64,000 nucleotides of DNA from Streptomyces sclerotialus (GCF_040907265.1 NZ_JBFOHP010000002.1:1426001-1490000); one strand, 5' to 3'. Positions 29,214 to 37,623 are shown, counted from the first letter of the stretch. Notes: a model not told the origin generated them from the letters alone. A program made the numbers and translations.

Positions 29214-30080
29214 TCAGAGCACCGACCTCGCCCGCACGACCGCGTCGGCCGCCGCGTCCCAGTCGCCGTACCGGCGGGTCAGTGCCGACAGCCAGCGTTC
29301 CAGCCCGAAGGCCACACAGCTGGTGAAGGCCGGTCCCCCGCCGTCTGCGAGCGTGATGTCGCAGCGGTCACCGAAGAAGTTGCGGTGGGTGTTGACGGAC
29401 GCGATGGCGAGGTCCTCGAAGAGGAATTCGTGCTTGACGGGCACGAGGCGCTGCAGCACGGCCTTGGAACTGCCCTTGTCGTAGAAGGGGTCGCACGCCG
29501 CTTCCTTGCGCAGCGGCAGGTCGAGCGCCTCGGCGAACGCGGTGATCCGGTCACCGAAGGTGGTGAGGTGCTGCTCGGCGTGTTCCTGGCCACCCAGTGC
29601 GACGATCTCCCGCATACGGAAGCCGAGTTGGCGGCGCAGCCCTTCGTACCGCTCTTCCTTGCGGAAGCACCAGCCGACGACGGTCACCAGGGTGTCGGCC
29701 GCCAGCTGCCGGCCCTCGTGGCTGAGGTAGACCCCGTAACAGGAGGCCGAGGGCAGCCCGAGCGAGGCCGGCTGCAGGGCGTCGCAGGGAAAGCAGCCGG
29801 TCTCCTGACAGAGCCCGGAGCCGCCCTGGGCGCTGTCCAGGTTGAGCGGGGAGACCACCACGGCCTGGTGGGGGAAGTTCTCGTAGTAGTCGAGGCGGGC
29901 CAGGTCCTGGGTGGGCAGGAGCGGAGGCGCCGTCATGGAGCCGGCCCCCGCGGCGTGGCCCCAGCTCTCGAAGGTGTCGTCGAGCAGCCGCAGCAGTGCG
30001 GTGCCCTCCGGGCCCAGGGTGGGCAGTCCGGCCCTGTGGTCGGTGGGTGGTGGGGTGCGGACTTCGGTGGGTGTGGACAT
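29214..30080 (-). CDS. SerRS-like amino acid:[carrier protein] ligase
   Basis: A 288-residue class II aminoacyl-tRNA synthetase catalytic core without a tRNA-binding arm. Motif 2 is FRKEERYEGLRRQLGFRMRE (residues ~139-158) and motif 3 is SCVAFGLERWLSAL (~254-267). Cys114, Glu158 and Cys255 match the spacing of the zinc site in atypical SerRS and in the amino acid:[carrier protein] ligases, which adenylate glycine or alanine and transfer it to a carrier protein. The ACP and holo-ACP synthase genes follow immediately. The amino acid cannot be read reliably, but small residues are the family norm. Confidence 0.85.
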   Translation of the reverse strand: MSTPTEVRTPPPTDHRAGLPTLGPEGTALLRLLDDTFESWGHAAGAGSMTAPPLLPTQDLARLDYYENFPHQAVVVSPLNLDSAQGGSGLCQETGCFPCDALQPASLGLPSASCYGVYLSHEGRQLAADTLVTVVGWCFRKEERYEGLRRQLGFRMREIVALGGQEHAEQHLTTFGDRITAFAEALDLPLRKEAACDPFYDKGSSKAVLQRLVPVKHEFLFEDLAIASVNTHRNFFGDRCDITLADGGGPAFTSCVAFGLERWLSALTRRYGDWDAAADAVVRARSVL

Positions 30081-30132
30081 GCGTACCTCACTTGGGGCGT
30101 AGAACGCGGTGGCGACCGGACGGCGGTCCGGG

Positions 30133-31023
30133 TCAGATGACGGGCAGCACGTCGTCCGTGAAGATCCCGGTCTTCAGGAAGAACGCCAGTGGCTTGCGGA
30201 CCGACTTTCGCTCGAGGGCGCGGCGGCGGTCGTCGGCGAGCAGGGCGTTGCGCAGCGCGAGCGGGTCGGCGACGCCGGCGTCGCGGTAGACGTGCGGGTT
30301 GTAGAGCGAGTTGATGCTGAAGACGACGTACCGCTTGAGGTACGCCTCCACCTCGGCGTGCCGCTCCTCGCTGATGGTCTCGCGCATGCGGGTGTGCAGC
30401 AGGGAGACCAGTTCGCGCCCGAAGGCGATGTGGCGGGACTCGTCCTGGTGGTGCAGCCGGTTGACCTGCCGGATCGTGTCGCACAGCGACGCGTCCTGCG
30501 CCATGTGCATGTTGTAGAAGTCCACGAGCTCTTCGAAGAACAGGATCCGGGCGAAGACCAGGAAGTTCTCCACCTCGGGCTCCCAGTCGGAGGTGGCCCG
30601 CATCGCCGTGGAGGGGTAGATCTTGTCGCCGTAGCGGCGGCAGAACTCGGCGAAGAACCACATGTGCTCGTTCTCCTCACCGATGAAGTGGTGGAAGAAG
30701 TCCGAGGGGATCTCGAATCCCGGCATGTGGATGCGGTTGACGACCTCGATGAGCAGTTCACGGATGCCGTGCACGTTGAGGCTGTAGAAGTTGATGCTCT
30801 CCCACTTGGACAGCCGGCGCAGGGTCTCCTCGCCGAGTGTGTCGAAGTGCGGGGTGCCGTACGGGGTGAGCAGCTCGGGGCTCATCCACATCCGGTCCTC
30901 GTCGAGCCGGTCGGGCCAGTCGAACTGCTGGTACGGGTTGTAGTAGTCCTCGATGGACTTGGTCGAGAGCCGTTCCAGGACCTCTTGGAAGCGGTCGGTG
31001 ATGGGCAGGGCCGGGGCGGCCAT
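30133..31023 (-). CDS. AurF-type diiron N-oxygenase
   Basis: A 296-residue ferritin-like diiron protein. All seven iron ligands of the AurF/CmlI family can be placed: Glu89, Glu117 and His120 (EENEH), Glu164 or 165 (FFEELVDFYNMH), and His191, Glu195 and His198 in HHQDESRH. Family members convert amines to hydroxylamines, nitroso or nitro groups, and CmlI acts on carrier-bound substrates. Beside the aminoacyl-ACP genes, oxidation of an ACP-bound amino group is the natural inference. The ATG follows GGAGGG. Confidence 0.85.
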   Translation of the reverse strand: MAAPALPITDRFQEVLERLSTKSIEDYYNPYQQFDWPDRLDEDRMWMSPELLTPYGTPHFDTLGEETLRRLSKWESINFYSLNVHGIRELLIEVVNRIHMPGFEIPSDFFHHFIGEENEHMWFFAEFCRRYGDKIYPSTAMRATSDWEPEVENFLVFARILFFEELVDFYNMHMAQDASLCDTIRQVNRLHHQDESRHIAFGRELVSLLHTRMRETISEERHAEVEAYLKRYVVFSINSLYNPHVYRDAGVADPLALRNALLADDRRRALERKSVRKPLAFFLKTGIFTDDVLPVI

Positions 31024-31093
31024 GGTCGTCCCTCCAGTGGTGGGGTCCGGTGTGACGTGATCCGGTGCGACGTGGTCCGGTGTGCCGGGCGGG

Positions 31094-32161
31094 TCAGGGA
31101 CGGGCCTCGTAGACCGCGTTGACGGGCGTCTCGGTGGCGCGGCGCCAGCGGGAGAAGCCACCGGCCTTGGCGATCCGCCGGAAGGCCGTCTCGCCGGAGT
31201 GGTTGCCGAGGGCGTACGGGCCGCGCTGGGCGACCGCGACCGGCAGGCACATCACGGCGGACAAGCTCATGAACATCCGGGCGGCGGGCGTGCCGTGCGC
31301 GGTGACGTCGTCGGCGGAGGCGTTGGTCTCCACCAGCATCCACGTGCCGTCCGGCTTCAGCGTGCCGCGGACGTGCGCCGCGGCTCCTTCCGGGTCGCCC
31401 ATGTCGTGCAGGCAGTTGAAGAAGGTCACCAGGTCGTAGTCGCGGCCCGGGTAGTCGTCGGCCGAGGCGGTGTCGAAGACCACTCGGCCGCTCAGCCCCG
31501 CGTCGTCGGCGAGCTGGCGGGCGATGCTGATCGCCTCTTCGGAGTAGTCGTAGCCGTGCACGGTGGCCTCGGGGAACGCCTTGGCGATGAGCAGCGTGGT
31601 GTGTCCGACGCCGCAGCCGACGTCGGCGACCCGGCCGCCGTTGCGCAGCTTGTCCGTCACCCCGTCGAGCGCGGGCAGCCACTCGGGGATCAGCCGGTGC
31701 TCGTACGCTGGCTGGAAGAAGCTGCCCATGCCGGTGTCCAGCGCCGGGTCGTGCTCGGCCCAGCCGACGCCCTCGCCGGTGCGGTACGCGTCCACGAGCA
31801 GGTCCTCGGTCGCGTACAGGGCCTTGAGCGCGGTGAAGAAGCCGGCCGTGTACGTGACCGCGGCGCGGTCGGCGAGGACCGGGGCGTGTGCGGCGGGCAG
31901 GGTGTAGCGGTCGGAGCTGGGGTGGCGCTCGACGTAGTCGGCGCTGAGCTGGGCGTGCAGCCATTCCTCGGCGTAGCGCGGGCTGATGCCGGTGCGCTCG
32001 GCCAGCTCCTCGGGGGTGAGCGGGCCGTGCTCGGCCAGCGCCCGGTACAGCCCCAGGCGCTCGCCGAGGGCGACGGTCAGGCCGCGTACGGCGGCGGCCG
32101 CGTCGGTGATGACGCGCTGGTGGAACTCTTCGGTGGTGACACCTTGCAGGACGGCGTTCAT
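31094..32161 (-). CDS. SAM-dependent methyltransferase with N-terminal winged helix
   Basis: A 355-residue enzyme. Residues ~20-95 form a winged-helix dimerisation-like domain (LGLYRALAEHGPLTPEELAERTGISPRYAEEWL), and the C-terminal Rossmann domain has the SAM motif VADVGCGVGHTTLLIAKAFP near residue 175 and YDLVTFFNCLHDMGD at the catalytic strand. This build is shared with many natural-product O- and N-methyltransferases. Its start overlaps the next gene's stop as ATGA. It probably acts on the oxygenated amino-acyl unit or the finished chain; regiochemistry is not predictable. Confidence 0.8.
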   Translation of the reverse strand: MNAVLQGVTTEEFHQRVITDAAAAVRGLTVALGERLGLYRALAEHGPLTPEELAERTGISPRYAEEWLHAQLSADYVERHPSSDRYTLPAAHAPVLADRAAVTYTAGFFTALKALYATEDLLVDAYRTGEGVGWAEHDPALDTGMGSFFQPAYEHRLIPEWLPALDGVTDKLRNGGRVADVGCGVGHTTLLIAKAFPEATVHGYDYSEEAISIARQLADDAGLSGRVVFDTASADDYPGRDYDLVTFFNCLHDMGDPEGAAAHVRGTLKPDGTWMLVETNASADDVTAHGTPAARMFMSLSAVMCLPVAVAQRGPYALGNHSGETAFRRIAKAGGFSRWRRATETPVNAVYEARP

Positions 32162-33024
32162 GATCTGGGCTCCTCAGCCATGTGCTGCGCTCCTCGCCGG
32201 TTCGCGGATCGCAGGTCGCAGGTGAACAGGAAGGACCGGGGTACGCGGGGCACGCTGCGCGGCGGCACCGGGTAGGGCCAGCGGCCGAAGTCGGCGCCCT
32301 CCTCACCGGGCTGCCTGACCTCGCGCGGCGCCCAGCCGGTGTCCAGCAGCAGCTGCTCGGGCTCCTCGGTGCCGAACAGCCAGGGGTTGCCGTCGTCGGC
32401 CAGGGCCTTCAGGAACGGCCGGGACAGCGGGTTCTCCAGCGCGGCCCGGCTGATGACGTCGCCGGCCAGGACGGAGTCCGGGGCGCTGACGTCGGCGAGG
32501 GTCGCGAGCAGGGTGCGTACGGCGTCCTCGGGGAGGAAGAAGAGCAGGCCCTCGACGACCCACAGGGTGGGCCGCTCGCTCTGCCAGCCGGCTTCCTTCA
32601 GCGCGCCGGTCCATTCCCCGGTGAGGTCGACGGCGACGGGGTGCCGGGTACGGCCGGCCGGCTGCGGTTCGTCGGCGAGCATCCGCGCCTTGGCGTCCAG
32701 CAGGGCCGGCCGGTCGAGCTCGTACACCGTGACGCCGTCCGGCCAGGGCAGCCGGTAGAAGCGGGTGTCCATCCCGGCGGCGATGAACACGACCTGGCGG
32801 ATGCCGCCCTCGGCGACGGTCCGTGTGACGGCCTGGTCGAGGTACTGGGTACGGATGGCCAGGAAGGGCACCGTGCCGGCGCCCGCGTACCGTTCGAGCA
32901 GCTCGAATCCGGTGTCGGCGGCGACGGTGCGTGCGTAGGAGTCGTTGAACAGCCGGTCGGGGCGCTCGGATTCGAGGGCCCGGGCGGCGGCGGTCCACTG
33001 TGCGGTGCGGGATACGGCCTCCAC
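32158..33024 (-). CDS. LCMT/TIGR00027-type SAM methyltransferase
   Basis: A 288-residue methyltransferase of the leucine carboxyl methyltransferase-like family common in actinomycete polyketide clusters. Signatures are RTAQWTAAARALESERPDRLF at the N-terminus, FLAIRTQYLD, the SAM loop VVFIAAGMDTRFYRL and WVVEGLLFFLPEDAV. Members methylate oxygen, often hydroxyls or carboxylates. The GTG at 33024 was selected for its GAAGGAAGGA ribosome binding site. It is coupled to the following methyltransferase, so two successive methylations are likely. Confidence 0.8.
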   Translation of the reverse strand: MEAVSRTAQWTAAARALESERPDRLFNDSYARTVAADTGFELLERYAGAGTVPFLAIRTQYLDQAVTRTVAEGGIRQVVFIAAGMDTRFYRLPWPDGVTVYELDRPALLDAKARMLADEPQPAGRTRHPVAVDLTGEWTGALKEAGWQSERPTLWVVEGLLFFLPEDAVRTLLATLADVSAPDSVLAGDVISRAALENPLSRPFLKALADDGNPWLFGTEEPEQLLLDTGWAPREVRQPGEEGADFGRWPYPVPPRSVPRVPRSFLFTCDLRSANRRGAQHMAEEPRS

Positions 33025-33116
33025 TGGAGGTCCTTCCTTCGGTAGAGAGCCGGTGTCCGGTCCCGGCCGGGGCCCGGAACACGGGCACGGGGTGGAGAGG
33101 ACGGTCGTGTCCGGCG

Positions 33117-33614
33117 TCAGCCGCGCACGCAGGGCACCGGGTCCTCCGCCGCCGTCTTCGACGGGGGCTGGGCGGCGGAGCGGCGCCGGAAGATGCTGTG
33201 CAGGACCATGCTGAACACGACCGTCCCGTCTTCGGCCACCAGCGAGCACTTGGGCTGCACGATGCCGGTGGCGGGACTGCCGAGGGACGGGCGGGAGCCG
33301 AGGATCTCCAGCCGGGCGGTGAGGACGTCCCCCGGCCGTACGGGCCGGACGAAGCGGACCTCGTCGATGCCGGGCGAGCCGAGCCCGTCACTGGAGGCGA
33401 GCAGGCCGTCCACGTAGCACCGCATGAACATCGCGGCGGTGTGGAACCCACTGGCGATCAGCCCGCCGAACGGGCTGCGCGCGGCGGCCTCCCGGTCGGT
33501 GTGGAACGGCTGCGGATCGAAGCGCGCGGCGAACTCCAGCACCTCCTCCTCGGTCACGGTGACCGTCCCCAACTCGTGAACGTCACCAGCGCGGAAGTCC
33601 TCGAAGTAACGCAT
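33117..33614 (-). CDS. MaoC-like hot-dog dehydratase
   Basis: A 165-residue single hot-dog protein starting MRYFEDFRAGD. It has the R-hydratase-type segment FDPQPFHTDREAAARSPFGGLIASG, which supplies the catalytic Asp/His pair, followed by the substrate-tunnel strand. Relatives hydrate or dehydrate 2-enoyl/3-hydroxyacyl thioesters. As none of the PKS modules has a ketoreductase, its substrate may be the modified starter on the free ACP. It lies directly downstream of the PLP enzyme gene. Confidence 0.8.
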   Translation of the reverse strand: MRYFEDFRAGDVHELGTVTVTEEEVLEFAARFDPQPFHTDREAAARSPFGGLIASGFHTAAMFMRCYVDGLLASSDGLGSPGIDEVRFVRPVRPGDVLTARLEILGSRPSLGSPATGIVQPKCSLVAEDGTVVFSMVLHSIFRRRSAAQPPSKTAAEDPVPCVRG

Positions 33615-33688
33615 GCGTGTGCCATCCCCTCGTTGAAGACCCAACAGCCCTTGGCACACCACAACTTACGATCGGGCCGTTTATTTTG

Positions 33689-34939
33689 TCAATCCAAATC
33701 TATGGATTCAGAAAGAGCTGCCGACGACCCCGCGCCCGCGGGGAGCGCCTGCTCGACGTCGTTCCACAGGTCTTCGGGGTGCTCGATCCCCACGGCCATC
33801 CGCACCATCCCGGCCCCCACCCCCGCCGCCCGCAGCGCCCGGTCGTCCAGCTCCCGGTGGGAGGTGCTGGCCGGGTGGGTCACCAGCGTCTCCACGCCGC
33901 CCAGCGACAGGGCGAGCTGCGCGACCCGCAGCCGCTCGGCGAAGGCGCGGCCGGCGTCCCGCCCGCCGGCCAGCTCGAAGGAGACCATTCCGCCGAAGCC
34001 GGAGAGGAACCGGCGGGCACGCTCGTGGGAGGGGTGCGTGACCAGACCGGGCCAGTAGACCCGCTCCACCTCCGGGTGAAGCTCCAGCCGGGCGGCGAGG
34101 AAGGCCGCGTTGCGGCAGTGCTGACGCATGCGCAGCGGCAGCGTCTGGATGCCGCGCAGGGTGAGCCAGGCGGCGAACGGGTCGGCCGTGGCGCCGAGTT
34201 CGACGGCGCGCCGCCAGACCCGCTCGTACAGGTCCGGGTCGGCGAAGACAGCCGCTCCCCCGATCACGTCCGAGTGCCCGCCCAGGTACTTGGTCGTGGA
34301 GTGGACCACGACATCCGCGCCGAACGCGATCGGACGGCACAGCGCGGGCGACGCGAGGGAGTTGTCGACCATGCTCACGACCCCGGCCCGCCCGGCCACG
34401 CTCAACAGGCCTGCCAGGTCGGGAACTTCCCCGGTCGGGTTCGCCAGTGTCTCCAGCACCAGAAGCCGGGTGGCCGGGCGCAGGAGCGCCGCCAGCTCCC
34501 CCGCGTCGTCGCCGGACATCCGTTCCACCTCGATGCCGAACCGCTCGGCGAGGTCGGACAGCACCGCGTACGTACCGCCGTACAGGCAGCTCTGCGCGAT
34601 CACATGGTCGCCCGGGCGCAGCAGAGCCAGCAAGGTGCTGCTGATCGCCCCCATCCCGGACGCGGCCGCCAGCGCCCGGGAACCGCCTTCGAGCCCGGCG
34701 AGGACGCGTTCCAGCGTGCGTACGGTGGGGTTGCCGCGCCTGCTGTAGACGAAGTCCCCGTCGGGTGCGGCCATCGCCGCCGCGAGCGCGTCGGCACTGT
34801 CGTACGCGAACGCCGACGACCTCACCATCGGCGTACTCAGCGGTCTCGCACCGCCCGGGACGGCATCCGCCGCCGCGGCCGTCACATGGACCGCGCGGGT
34901 CTCCAGGTGCAGTGCTCCGAGGTCTCGGTCCTCCGCCAT
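33689..34939 (-). CDS. transsulfuration-type PLP enzyme (methionine gamma-lyase/cystathionine synthase-like)
   Basis: A 416-residue fold-type I enzyme of the Cys/Met metabolism family. It shows the YSRRGNPTVRTLERVLAGLEGG segment, the AQSCLYGGTYAVL tyrosine region and the PLP lysine in VVVHSTTKYLGGHSDV. Members make or cleave C-S bonds (cystathionine synthases and lyases, methionine gamma-lyase). Beside a methyl cycle that turns over homocysteine, and with a cysteine-using NRPS module downstream, it could route sulfur to cysteine or cleave methionine. The ATG follows AAGGGG. It is the first gene of the 15-kb operon. Confidence 0.8.
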   Translation of the reverse strand: MAEDRDLGALHLETRAVHVTAAAADAVPGGARPLSTPMVRSSAFAYDSADALAAAMAAPDGDFVYSRRGNPTVRTLERVLAGLEGGSRALAAASGMGAISSTLLALLRPGDHVIAQSCLYGGTYAVLSDLAERFGIEVERMSGDDAGELAALLRPATRLLVLETLANPTGEVPDLAGLLSVAGRAGVVSMVDNSLASPALCRPIAFGADVVVHSTTKYLGGHSDVIGGAAVFADPDLYERVWRRAVELGATADPFAAWLTLRGIQTLPLRMRQHCRNAAFLAARLELHPEVERVYWPGLVTHPSHERARRFLSGFGGMVSFELAGGRDAGRAFAERLRVAQLALSLGGVETLVTHPASTSHRELDDRALRAAGVGAGMVRMAVGIEHPEDLWNDVEQALPAGAGSSAALSESIDLD

Positions 34940-34991
34940 TCCAATCCCCTTCCAGGACGGACCAATTGGCCAGATGGGTGACTACGGCGAC

Positions 34992-35031
34992 GGGGCCGTG
35001 CAGTGCCCCTGCGCGGGCACTGCACGACCCC
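34992..35031 (-). terminator. terminator hairpin after the MFS gene
   Basis: A 17-bp stem with one mismatch (34992-35008 paired with 35015-35031) and a six-base loop. It lies just past the exporter stop and ahead of the PLP gene, separating the exporter transcript from the long operon. Confidence 0.7.
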
Positions 35032-35054
35032 GGAACGACTGCCGGCCGTACGGC

Positions 35055-36491
35055 TTACGCGACGACCTTCTCGCCCGCCGGCGCACCGCTCTGCTGCGCC
35101 TCGGCCCGGGGCGCACGGCCGCGCATGAACACCAGCGTGAGCAGGGCACCCACGGCCGCGACGCCCGCGGCGCCGAGGAAGGCGGAGCTGAACCCGTCGG
35201 TCAGCGCGGGCAGGTCGCCGAGCTTGCCGGCGCCCTGCGAGGTGGCGAGCGCGGTGAGGGCCGCCAGGCCGAGCGCGGAGCCCACCTGGTAGGTGGTGTT
35301 GACGATGCCGGAGGCCAGCCCCGCCTGCTCCTGCGGCACTCCGGACATCGCCGCCATCATGGCCGGGATGTACGCCAGCGACATGCCGAGCGCCGCGACC
35401 AGCGAGGCCGGCAGGACGTCGACGAGGAACGCGCCGGTCGGCTCGACGGCGGAGAGCCAGACCAGACCGGCCGCCAGGACGAACAGACCGCCGGCGATCA
35501 GTGGCTTGGGACCGAACCTGCCGAGCAGCTTGGCGGTGATCACCGTCATGAAGATCATGAGCAGCACGGTCATGGGCAGCAGCGCGGCACCACTGGCGAA
35601 CGCGCCGTAGCCGAGGACCTGCTGCAGGTACAGGTTGAGGAAGTACCACATCGGGATCCAGGCCGCGCCGAGCAGCATCATCGAGAGGTTCGAGGACGCC
35701 AGGCCCGGAGTGCGCCACACACCCAGCGGCATGAGCGGCGCCTTGACGGACCGCTGGATCACCAGGAACAGGCCGATCAGCACGGCGGCGCCGACGAGTC
35801 CGAGGACGGTCTCCGTCGTACCCCAGCCGACCTCCGGGGCACGGACCACGGCGAACACGGCGAGCGCCAGGCCGGCGGTGACGGCGACGGCGCCGAGCAG
35901 GTCCACGGAGCCCCGCTTCCCCGCGACGGCGGGCAGCAGCCCGGTGGCGGCGAGAGTGACGATGCCGATCGGGATGTAGATGATGAACACCCAGGGCCAG
36001 CTGGCCCATTCGGTGAAGACGCCGCCGAGGAAGACGCCCGCGGTGCCGCCGGCCGGGGCCGCGGCTCCGTAGAAGGCCATCGCCTTCCCCAGCTCCTTGG
36101 GGTTGTGCCCGAAGAGCATCATGAGCAGGGTCATGGAAGCGGGCGCGATCAGCGCGCCGCCGACGCCCTGCACCGCCCGGCCCAGGATCTCGGCCCACGC
36201 CGTGGAAGCGGCGGCCGCGACGACGGAGCCGGCGATCAGCACCGCCCAGCCGCTGACGAAGATCTTGCGGGCGCCCAGCAGGTCGGAGAGCCGGCCGCCG
36301 AGCAGCAGCAGGCCACCGAAGGCGATGACGTAGGCGTTGAACACCCACTGCAGGTCGCCCTGGGAGAACCCGAGATCGCGCTGCATCTCGGGCAGCGCCA
36401 CTCCGATGATGGACGTGTCCATGATGACCATGAACTGTGCGGCCGCGAGCACGGCAAGTGCCCACCAGCGCCGCGGATTGACGGCAGACAT
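35055..36491 (-). CDS. DHA2-type (14-TM) MFS exporter
   Basis: A 478-residue membrane protein. The N-terminal WWALAVLAAAQFMVIMDTSIIGVALPEM and the motif A loop LLGGRLSDLLGARKIF identify the DHA2 drug:proton antiporter family, with about 14 hydrophobic helices across the length. It should export a small molecule across the cytoplasmic membrane, most simply the product of this cluster. The ATG was chosen where the helical core begins, dropping a long upstream open stretch. Two G-tract palindromes like the copper operators lie 20-75 bases upstream, and a MarR gene is divergent. Confidence 0.9.
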   Translation of the reverse strand: MSAVNPRRWWALAVLAAAQFMVIMDTSIIGVALPEMQRDLGFSQGDLQWVFNAYVIAFGGLLLLGGRLSDLLGARKIFVSGWAVLIAGSVVAAAASTAWAEILGRAVQGVGGALIAPASMTLLMMLFGHNPKELGKAMAFYGAAAPAGGTAGVFLGGVFTEWASWPWVFIIYIPIGIVTLAATGLLPAVAGKRGSVDLLGAVAVTAGLALAVFAVVRAPEVGWGTTETVLGLVGAAVLIGLFLVIQRSVKAPLMPLGVWRTPGLASSNLSMMLLGAAWIPMWYFLNLYLQQVLGYGAFASGAALLPMTVLLMIFMTVITAKLLGRFGPKPLIAGGLFVLAAGLVWLSAVEPTGAFLVDVLPASLVAALGMSLAYIPAMMAAMSGVPQEQAGLASGIVNTTYQVGSALGLAALTALATSQGAGKLGDLPALTDGFSSAFLGAAGVAAVGALLTLVFMRGRAPRAEAQQSGAPAGEKVVA

Positions 36492-36511
36492 GGCGCCACC
36501 CTTTCTCGGTC

Positions 36512-36530
36512 GTATACCCCCGGGGGGTAC
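36512..36530. promoter_or_regulatory. CsoR-type palindrome at the MFS promoter (site a)
   Basis: GTATACCCCCGGGGGGTAC lies 21 bases before the exporter start codon. It has the same TAC-C/G-tract-GTA build as the copper operators at 3.76-3.86 kb. Confidence 0.7.
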
Positions 36531-36550
36531 TTGCGACGGGGAACGTAGCA

Positions 36551-36565
36551 TACCCCCGGGGGGTA
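36551..36565. promoter_or_regulatory. CsoR-type palindrome at the MFS promoter (site b)
   Basis: TACCCCCGGGGGGTA is centred about 37 bases upstream of site a, where it would bracket the exporter promoter. Confidence 0.7.
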
Positions 36566-36618
36566 ATGGAACCCAGAAGGAGGCCCGGAAGGAGACCTGG
36601 AAGGAAACCTCTGAAACA

Positions 36619-36657
36619 AAAGGCCGCCGATACCCCCCTGGGGTATCGGCGGCCTTT
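36619..36657. other. 18-bp perfect hairpin enclosing a CsoR-type palindrome (site c)
   Basis: Bases 36619-36636 pair exactly with 36640-36657 around a three-base loop, ending AAA/TTT, so it looks like a bidirectional terminator. Its core, ATACCCCCCTGGGGTAT (36630-36646), is a copper-type operator. The operator arm and its GCCG flank match the site before copZ almost base for base. Confidence 0.7.
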
Positions 36658-36666
36658 CTGTGCAGC

Positions 36667-36691
36667 GCCGGCCGGAACCAGTCCGGCCGGC
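36667..36691. other. short GC hairpin
   Basis: GCCGGCCGGA pairs with TCCGGCCGGC around a five-base loop, ten bases after the larger hairpin. The remainder of the 36.69-36.93 kb stretch holds no gene that I can support. Confidence 0.4.
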
Positions 36692-36932
36692 TCGCCATGT
36701 CAGGTCGGTCGGCCCGCCTTACAGGCGCCTCCCGAACAGTCACGCCGCGCCGACACCGGGCCGCCCGACTGCTCGACCCGCGCGGCGGCGACCTGAAGGA
36801 GCGCCACGACGACCATCCGCACCACGGGATCACCCGCAGCCCGGCGCGCCGCCTGCCACGCACGGACGGCCACACCGCCCCGGCCGTCACCGGACATCCA
36901 CCCCACCCCTCTCATCGACTCGCCGAGTACCA

Positions 36933-36951
36933 TATACCCCGCGGGGGTATA
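36933..36951. promoter_or_regulatory. CsoR-type palindrome upstream of the MarR gene (site d)
   Basis: TATACCCCGCGGGGGTATA is an almost perfect palindrome 130 bases before the MarR start. It is the fourth such site in this 590-base intergenic region. Confidence 0.7.
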
Positions 36952-37080
36952 CCGCCAGGGAAGGCGGCCGAGCCGCAAGGGACCGGTGCCGTACGCCACT
37001 TGGTATACAGACCGGCATTCGCTGTCCACCGGCTGGTAAGGTCCTTTTGCGATCGAGCGAACATCACCCTGAGGTCTCAT

Positions 37081-37548
37081 ATGCCGCCCCAACGCCCGGG
37101 GAACGCGCTTCCCTTTCTCCTTCTCACGGCATTCCGCGTCCTCATCGACGAACTGCACGTGCGCCTCGCCGACCTGGGGCACCCCGAACTGCGCCCGGCG
37201 CACGGAATCGCGATGCAAATGATCAGCCGCGGCGGGAGCATCACCGACCTCGGCCGACGGCTGGGAGTGTCCAAGCAGGCCGCCAGCAAGACGGTGGCCG
37301 GGCTGGAGAAACTCGGTTATGTACAGCGGCAGGCGAGCGTAAAGGACCAGCGTCAGACCGAGGTGAGCCTGACGGAGCGCGGCGTGGAAGCACTCACCTT
37401 GTCGGGCGACATTTTGAACCAACTGCGCGACGAATGGGCCACGATGGTCGGTGAAGAAGACATGACCCTGGTCGAGGACGCGCTGGAAAAGGTGGGCCGG
37501 TCCGACTCCGACGGGATCGAGCGCATCGCCGGATGGCTGGGCGCCTGA
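37081..37548 (+). CDS. MarR-family regulator
   Basis: A 155-residue winged-helix repressor. The recognition region is GSITDLGRRLGVSKQAASKTVAGLEKLGYVQRQ and the wing is KDQRQTEVSLTERG, both typical of MarR. It is divergent from the MFS exporter, the standard arrangement for a ligand-responsive efflux repressor. It could sense the pathway product. No MarR-type palindrome other than the G-tract sites was obvious nearby. A strong terminator follows. Confidence 0.85.
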   Translation: MPPQRPGNALPFLLLTAFRVLIDELHVRLADLGHPELRPAHGIAMQMISRGGSITDLGRRLGVSKQAASKTVAGLEKLGYVQRQASVKDQRQTEVSLTERGVEALTLSGDILNQLRDEWATMVGEEDMTLVEDALEKVGRSDSDGIERIAGWLGA

Positions 37549-37566
37549 CCGGCGCTGTACCGGCAC

Positions 37567-37605
37567 GTGCCCGTGCGGCTCACACCAGGTGAGCCGCACG
37601 GGCAC
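37567..37605. terminator. bidirectional terminator between MarR and the secreted protein gene
   Basis: A 17-bp perfect stem (37567-37583 with 37589-37605) with a five-base loop, between two convergent genes. It would end both transcripts. Confidence 0.8.
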
Positions 37606-37623
37606 GCTGCACGAATGCAGTCG

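Noticed and set aside
28768..35054. SAH, SAM or cobalamin riboswitch ahead of the methyl-cycle genes
   Set aside because: The genes are packed with overlaps or gaps under 120 bases, and no leader long enough for a conserved aptamer was found.
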